DNA of 37,459 bases, taken from NCBI GenBank assembly GCA_001931875.2, contig MSJH02000205.1:1-37459 (forward strand). The letters run 5' to 3'. Position numbers and translations under genes: made by a program. Below the pieces are notes generated by a model. That model saw only the letters and a list, made by a program, of their open reading frames with translations. It was not told where the DNA came from and did not search any database. Shown in pieces: positions 32,447 through 37,459 of the stretch (its first letter is position 1; each line of letters begins with the position of its first letter). Source of the DNA: Byssochlamys sp. IMV 00236 (taxonomy: Eukaryota > Ascomycota > Eurotiomycetes > Eurotiales > Thermoascaceae).

Positions 32447-33853
32447 ATGAGAGAAGTTATTTCTATTCACGTCGGTCAAGCTGGTGTTCAAATCGGTAAC
32501 GCCTGTTGGGAACTCTACTGTCTTGAACACGGTATTCAGCCTGATGGTCATATTCCCCAGAATCTTCAAGCTGATGACAACTCCTTTGACACTTTCTTCA
32601 GTGAAACCAGCTCTGGTAAGCACGTTCCTCGTACTGTCATGGTTGACTTGGAACCTACCGTTGTTGATGAAGTTCGTACTGGTGCCTACCGTCAATTATT
32701 CCATCCTGGTAAGTTTTTATAAAAAGCACATTAACCTCATCATCACTAATTTGCTCCCTCTATAGAACAATTGATTACCGGTAAGGAAGACGCTGCCAAC
32801 AACTATGCTCGTGGTCACTATACCGTTGGTAAGGAACTTGTTGACTCTGTCTTGGACCGTATTCGCAAGTTGGCCGATAACTGTACTGGTCTTCAAGGTT
32901 TCTTGGTCTTCCACTCCTTTGGTGGTGGTACCGGTTCCGGTTTCGGTGCTCTCTTGATGGAACGTCTTTCCGTTGATTATGGTAAGAAGTCCAAGCTTGA
33001 ATTCTCTGTTTACCCCGCACCTCAGGTTGCTACCTCTGTTGTCGAACCCTACAACTCCATCTTGACCACCCACACCACCTTGGAACACTCTGACGTTTCC
33101 TTCATGGTCGATAACGAGGCCATTTATGACATCTGTCGTCGTAACTTGGACATTGAACGTCCCTCTTACCTCAACTTGAACCGTTTGATTGCTCAAGTCG
33201 TCTCTTCCATCACTGCTTCTCTTCGTTTCGACGGTTCCTTGAACGTTGACTTGAATGAATTCCAAACCAACTTGGTTCCTTACCCCCGTATTCATTTCCC
33301 CTTAGTCACCTACGCCCCCATCATTTCCGCTGCTAAGGCTTTCCATGAACAAATGTCTGTTCAAGAAATCACCAACGCCTGTTTCGAACCCAACAATCAA
33401 ATGGTCAAGTGTGATCCTCGTCATGGCAAGTACATGTCTTGTTGTCTCTTATACCGTGGTGATGTTGTCCCCAAGGACACCAACGCTGCCATTGCCAACA
33501 TCAAGACCAAGCGTACCATTCAATTCGTTGACTGGTGTCCTACTGGTTTCAAGGTCGGTATTAACTGCCGTCGTCCTGCTGCTGTTCCCGGTGGTGACTT
33601 GGCTGAAGTCAAGCGTGCTCTCTGTATGCTTTCCAACACCACTGCCATTGCTGAAGCTTGGGCTCGTCTTGATCACAAGTTCGACTTGATGTACGCCAAG
33701 CGTGCCTTCGTTCACTGGTACGTCGGTGAAGGTATGGAAGAAGGTGAATTCTCTGAAGCTCGTGAAGACTTGGCTGCTCTCGAAAAGGATTACGAAGAAG
33801 TCGGTTCCGACTCTTTGGGCGATTCTGAAATTGAAGACGCTGAAGAATACTAA
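32447..33853 (+). CDS. Alpha-tubulin, 2 exons, 449 aa
   Basis: Microtubule subunit. Exons: 32447-32708 and 32766-33853. Starts [18 protein letters not shown] and has the nucleotide-binding GGGTGSGFG near residue 142. The C-terminal tail is acidic and ends EEY, the detyrosinable tail of alpha-tubulin. Codon bias is marked, as in Hsp70. The acetylated Lys40 of animals is absent: the H1-S2 loop reads [15 protein letters not shown], two residues shorter and without Lys. A pyrimidine-rich leader precedes the ATG, and the stop is followed by AATAAA within 30 bases. Confidence 0.98.
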
Positions 33854-33949
33854 TTCATTACAATTCATTAATAAAAACTCATCGTTTTGTCCAACATTAA
33901 TATTTGATTGTAAATATCTCTTCCGAAATTTACGCTCAGACACCTAATA

Positions 33950-34680
33950 GTCGTCTCATCACTCCCTTTCAGACAAGATTAGTTCGGGATCGCTATGCAC
34001 CATGCACAAGTCATTCTGTCTTCTGCAATAGACCTGATGCTAGATCAGGAAAAAACCTTTGACAGGGTTCATCCCACTTACCTTACTCAAGTCGTCTTAC
34101 ATTTTGACATCTTCTCAGCTGTGTTTCATAGTTTGACCGGCTTATTTTTTGATATGACTCTGCGTTTGAACATTAATGGTTTTCTCTCGTCAGACGCCTT
34201 AAATGGTCGAGGCCTACGACAAGGTGACCCCATTTCGCTTGTCTTGTTCAACCTTGCTTTTGAACCATTGCTCCGTAGAATATTGCAAGATACTCATGTC
34301 AATAGCTTTGCTTTTCCTCTCTCTCTTCGTTATCTCTCCCAGATGATTTTAACCTCCATCAGTCAAGCTCATAGCCTATGCGGGAGATGTAGCTCGCCTC
34401 TTGTGCGATCCGTTCGACATGCCTAGGCTCAACACCCATTTGACAGTCTACACATTGACATCTAATGCTAAAATTAACTTTCACAAGACGGTGGCTATTT
34501 CTCTAGCGTCCACTTGTCCTTTTCTCCCACATGGCGAAGCGTTCTTCTGGCGAATCACTGCGCCCACTGGCACGACCGTTTGTCTTCTTCACCTGTGACG
34601 TATCTAGGTTATCCTCTACATACCCCTCTACCTCATAACGTAATGTCTTTCTTGCCAAATTGTTTATAAAACCGGAGTAC
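33950..34680 (+). pseudogene. Non-LTR (LINE-like) retrotransposon reverse transcriptase relic
   Basis: Broken open frames give reverse-transcriptase motifs in order: RDRYA near 33983; LDQEKTFDRVH (motif A) near 34035; then LNINGFLSSDA; RGLRQGDPISLVLFNLAFEPLL (motif B, family pattern LRQGDP); and YAGDVA (motif C; functional copies read YADD) near 34378. The end, VTYLGYPL, is the usual block after the fingers and palm. Reading needs changes of frame near 33995, 34365 and 34560, so the copy is dead. The endonuclease and 3' parts are missing. Its 5' edge abuts the tubulin 3' UTR. The closest relatives are L1-like elements of Mucoromycota, as far as I can judge. Confidence 0.75.
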
Positions 34681-34682
34681 AG

Positions 34683-35278
34683 TTGTTGTGTTCACTCCCA
34701 ATGATCTCTTTCTGTACGCGGCGGAATAACGATTTTGACCTCGTTGCTACTGTCCAAACTATGGTACGTTCTCTGACTTACTCCTGTCGATACCTGTTTT
34801 ATGCTCAAGGCCAAGCCAATCATGACCATGGTTTAGGTATAGGTTCGCGAATCAAAGGATACATATGATACGGTGGTCATTGGAAACCATTGAAGTATAG
34901 TCTGTATACCTCTGTATGTATAACGAACGAACGTAATACCTCCCAAACGTGCATCTATTGCTTTCAAAAACTGTCTCATCCAGTGCAAACAATTTACAAG
35001 AATGGTAGAAGACGATTACGAACAATTAATGACGCATTTATCTGTGACAATCCAAGCTGTGTCTCTGTTCAAGCAAAAAGGCTGTAAAAGAAAGAGATAC
35101 CTTATCTGCAATGGCAATTAGTCCTTTTGGTTTAGCAACACTCCTTTTTGATGCAACCTTTCCTCAATTTGATCCGCAAGCCAGTCAATCCAATACTGAT
35201 AAATTTAAAACGAACGATGCTTCTTTTTTTACTGCAAACAAAGATTGGCCTACTGTCGATGACAGTAATATTTCTTGA
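34683..35278 (+). pseudogene. Relic of a Fanzor/TnpB-like (OMEGA) nuclease, C-terminal half
   Basis: One frame runs from 34683 to about 35075 apart from a TGA at 34866-34868. It reads HGLGIGSRIKG, GGHWKPLKYSLYTSVCIT and NERNTSQTCIYC, then a spacer and CDNPSCVS. Two C-x-x-C / C-x-x-x-C pairs about 35 residues apart form a zinc ribbon, preceded by TNE-x-x-TSQTC. After one frameshift (about 35060-35075) the frame continues AVKERDTLSAMAISPFGLAT to a TGA at 35276-35278. This order, a Glu near Thr-Ser before the zinc ribbon and then Arg-Asp-x-x-Ala-x-x-Ile, is that of the RuvC-II / zinc finger / RuvC-III part of TnpB and fungal Fanzor proteins. The N-terminal half is missing. It may instead be another IS607-like transposon protein; no omegaRNA or end was recognised. 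Confidence 0.5.
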
Positions 35279-36204
35279 AAGGTAAGTTCCCCTTTGATAA
35301 TCTAATAACTTGTACTGAGAGAACAAATGAACTGCGAGTCCCAAAATTGAGACACACAGATGCAATATGAAATAATTTCTTTTTCACTTACAAAGTATGA
35401 AATAAAATATTTGTTATTGTTCAACAATCAATTCTAAACTGGGCTGTTTATGCATGTTCGACCAATGAGGGAAGGAAAAATAAATTTTTGGATCAAAAAA
35501 ATATAAAAATGAGGTTTTTTCTTTGATCTCTTTTCTATTCTTTTCTCTTTTCTTTCCTTTTCTTTTCTTTTATTTCTTTATGCTTGGGGAAAATATTTCT
35601 GTTTCTCTCCAGGGCGCAATCTTTTGAGATGCATTTTTTACTTGGTGGCACGACAACAACTTACTACATGCTTACTTGGGGGATAATCCTTCAGTTTTCC
35701 TTCAGGGCGCGTCCTTCGAGACGTATACATCTGTCCTTCAGGACTTTTTTTTTTCTTTAAAAAAAATAGAAACGAAAAAGAAAAAGTTTATTAGCTGTTT
35801 TCATCTTCGCCCCCGTTGATGCCTTCAGGTTAATCAAACTCAGATGCTATGGCGCGAGGAACCGTCATTACAGGCACTTTTTATGTAGGTCGTCCCTGGG
35901 ATAATTCACGGTTTCTTGGAAGTACACACGAACGAATGACTTAACAGTAATCCTGTGTAAAAATAAGTGATGTATTTTTATGGATGAGGTAAAACAAGCA
36001 TTAAATACAAATACTAGGTATATTTTCTTTATCCCAAAAGGCTCAGAAGGTCAAGCTTTGTCAGTTTATGATTTTGGTTTTTTTCCTCCCTTTTTTCAAT
36101 TCTGTTGGACGATTTAATTGTTCTATTTAGTGAAGCAGACTTCAATTGAGACAGCCATATACACGAATTTATCTCTTTTCTTCATTATTAACAGTCAAGT
36201 TAAC
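35279..36204. other. Intergenic DNA after the transposon relics (926 bases)
   Basis: No gene was recognised. The part 35520-35580 is pyrimidine-rich (CTTTT units). At 35611-35754 a short repeated motif and three small hairpins occur (listed separately). The rest is AT-rich with T and A runs (for example 35745-35768). Likely TE debris plus flanking sequence. Confidence 0.5.
35611..35754 (+). repeat. Degenerate repeat with three small hairpins
   Basis: AGGGCGC occurs at 35611 and again at 35704 (93 bases apart), each followed by a short hairpin: ATCT-TTTG-AGAT (35619-35630) and CGTC-CTTCGA-GACG (35710-35723). A third perfect hairpin, GTCC-TTCA-GGAC (35733-35744), is followed by ten T (35745-35754). 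The stem sequences differ while pairing is kept. This could be a structured RNA, part of a mobile element, or chance in short stems. Confidence 0.3.
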
Positions 36205-36550
36205 ATGACACATTCCAAGATAAATATTACTAGAACGCGTTTGTTAAGATATATGTTTATTAGTAATTCAGTTGCTAAAGAGTTTTCATACGAAAACGGT
36301 GATCTTGACAGCTACATGAACCAAGTGAAAATTGCTTCTGTAAATAGTAAAAATAATTGCCAATAAACATCTTGTTGATCTAACCAAACGTGAATAGGTA
36401 GGGCGATATTACAATATCTGTTGGAGATACATTGAAGCCTTCGCTGAAGAACAAAATGACAAAGATATCATTGCACTTACACTTTTCCTAGTAATGTATA
36501 AGGCATTAATTCATACTCTGACATATCTTCACAGTCGAGAATATAAATGA
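36205..36550 (+). CDS. Possible small hypothetical protein, 2 exons, 95 aa
   Basis: ATG 36205 opens an exon to 36339 (MTHSKINITRTRLLRY... to ...NQVKIAS), and a typical intron (GTAAAT ... CTAAC ... TAG, 36340-36397) joins it in frame to GRYYNICWRYIEAFAEEQN and on to a TGA at 36548-36550. Without splicing the first frame ends at 36366. The open frame continues upstream of the ATG to about 36118, so an earlier exon may exist. The composition (helical, Arg/Lys/Glu, Tyr/Trp) looks protein-like, but I recognise no family. It sits alone between TE relics and RPB1 and could be a decayed fragment. Confidence 0.35.
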
Positions 36551-36862
36551 AAATAAAAGAAGGATAATGATAAAAAAAAAAAACAATCCCCATATTTTAC
36601 TTTTAGAGAGACTCGTCTTGATGAAAGTGTAATAAGTTATTTTTTACTCATTTATCTTTTAAAAGTGGACTTAATACTCAAGCATCTCTTCAGAAATATC
36701 AGTGAATAATAATAAATAACACGCACTTTTTGCTTCAAAATAATAAAAGTCAAAGTTACTTGGCCCACTGTACAAATATACTTATGCTCTACTTTTTATT
36801 ACTGCTTTTTTTTTGGGTTATTTTCACTGAAAAAAAAAGGGGGAAACACACAATTGTTTTAA
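36551..36862. other. Gap before RPB1 (312 bases)
   Basis: No gene seen. AT-rich sequence with short A and T homopolymers; it must contain the 3' end of RPB1 on the minus strand. Read on that strand, no clear poly(A) signal stands out. Confidence 0.5.

Positions 36863-37459
<597 letters not shown>

Noticed and set aside
32717..33295. Long open frame opposite alpha-tubulin (minus), with a second at 33449-33943
   Set aside because: Same cause: codon bias of a highly expressed gene leaves the antisense frame open.

Overview
The window is a gene-dense piece of nuclear DNA from a filamentous fungus, most probably Mucoromycota and within that Mucorales. The support is the very short GT-AG introns (about 43-86 bases) in almost every gene, AT-rich and pyrimidine-rich intergenic DNA, fungal-type gene content (coatomer, INO1, Gpi8, Get4, dysferlin-type peroxin, MLH2/PMS1-like MutL), and a transposon relic whose sequence resembles proteins I associate with Mucorales. 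No species can be named from the sequence alone.

Layout from left to right: a GcnA-like family-20 hexosaminidase in 13 exons (minus, 30-2851); cytosolic Hsp70 (minus, 3087-5242) just downstream of alpha-COP (minus, 5389-9369); an F-box protein (minus) divergent from GPI8 (plus, 10692-12036); an NmrA-like reductase (plus); a DUF4112 membrane protein and a dysferlin-domain peroxin (both minus); an MLH2/PMS1-type MutL homologue (plus, 16295-19251, with two GC-AG introns); an ankyrin protein (minus); GET4 (plus) tail-to-tail with INO1 (minus); an AAAP/SLC38-type amino-acid transporter (minus); a U2SURP/SR140 splicing factor in 14 exons (plus); an arrestin-domain trafficking adaptor (plus); a homeodomain transcription factor (plus); alpha-tubulin (plus); then a transposon graveyard, a possible small gene, and the 3' end of RPB1 with its CTD heptads (minus, running off the window). 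I assembled the multi-exon genes by hand, and every splice junction listed keeps reading phase through to the stop.

Most genes are independent housekeeping units. Several concern membranes and secretion: alpha-COP (COPI coat), Gpi8 (GPI anchoring), Get4 (tail-anchored protein delivery), INO1 (inositol for PI and GPI lipids), the peroxin (peroxisome-ER membrane) and the arrestin adaptor (ubiquitin sorting of transporters). Their closeness looks like ordinary fungal gene density, not a cluster.

The most unusual stretch is 33950-35280, between alpha-tubulin and RPB1. It holds a decayed non-LTR retrotransposon reverse transcriptase with a damaged catalytic box, followed directly by what looks like the C-terminal half of a Fanzor/TnpB-like (OMEGA) nuclease, with a zinc ribbon and a RuvC-III-like Arg-Asp motif but one stop and one frameshift. 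Other points worth a look are the GC-AG introns, a step-type heat-shock element set inside the COPA 3' flank, a recent 252-base duplication in the RPB1 CTD, the bacterial-looking GH20, and a U2SURP that stops right after its DGEPI repeats. I did not find a complete, undescribed system.
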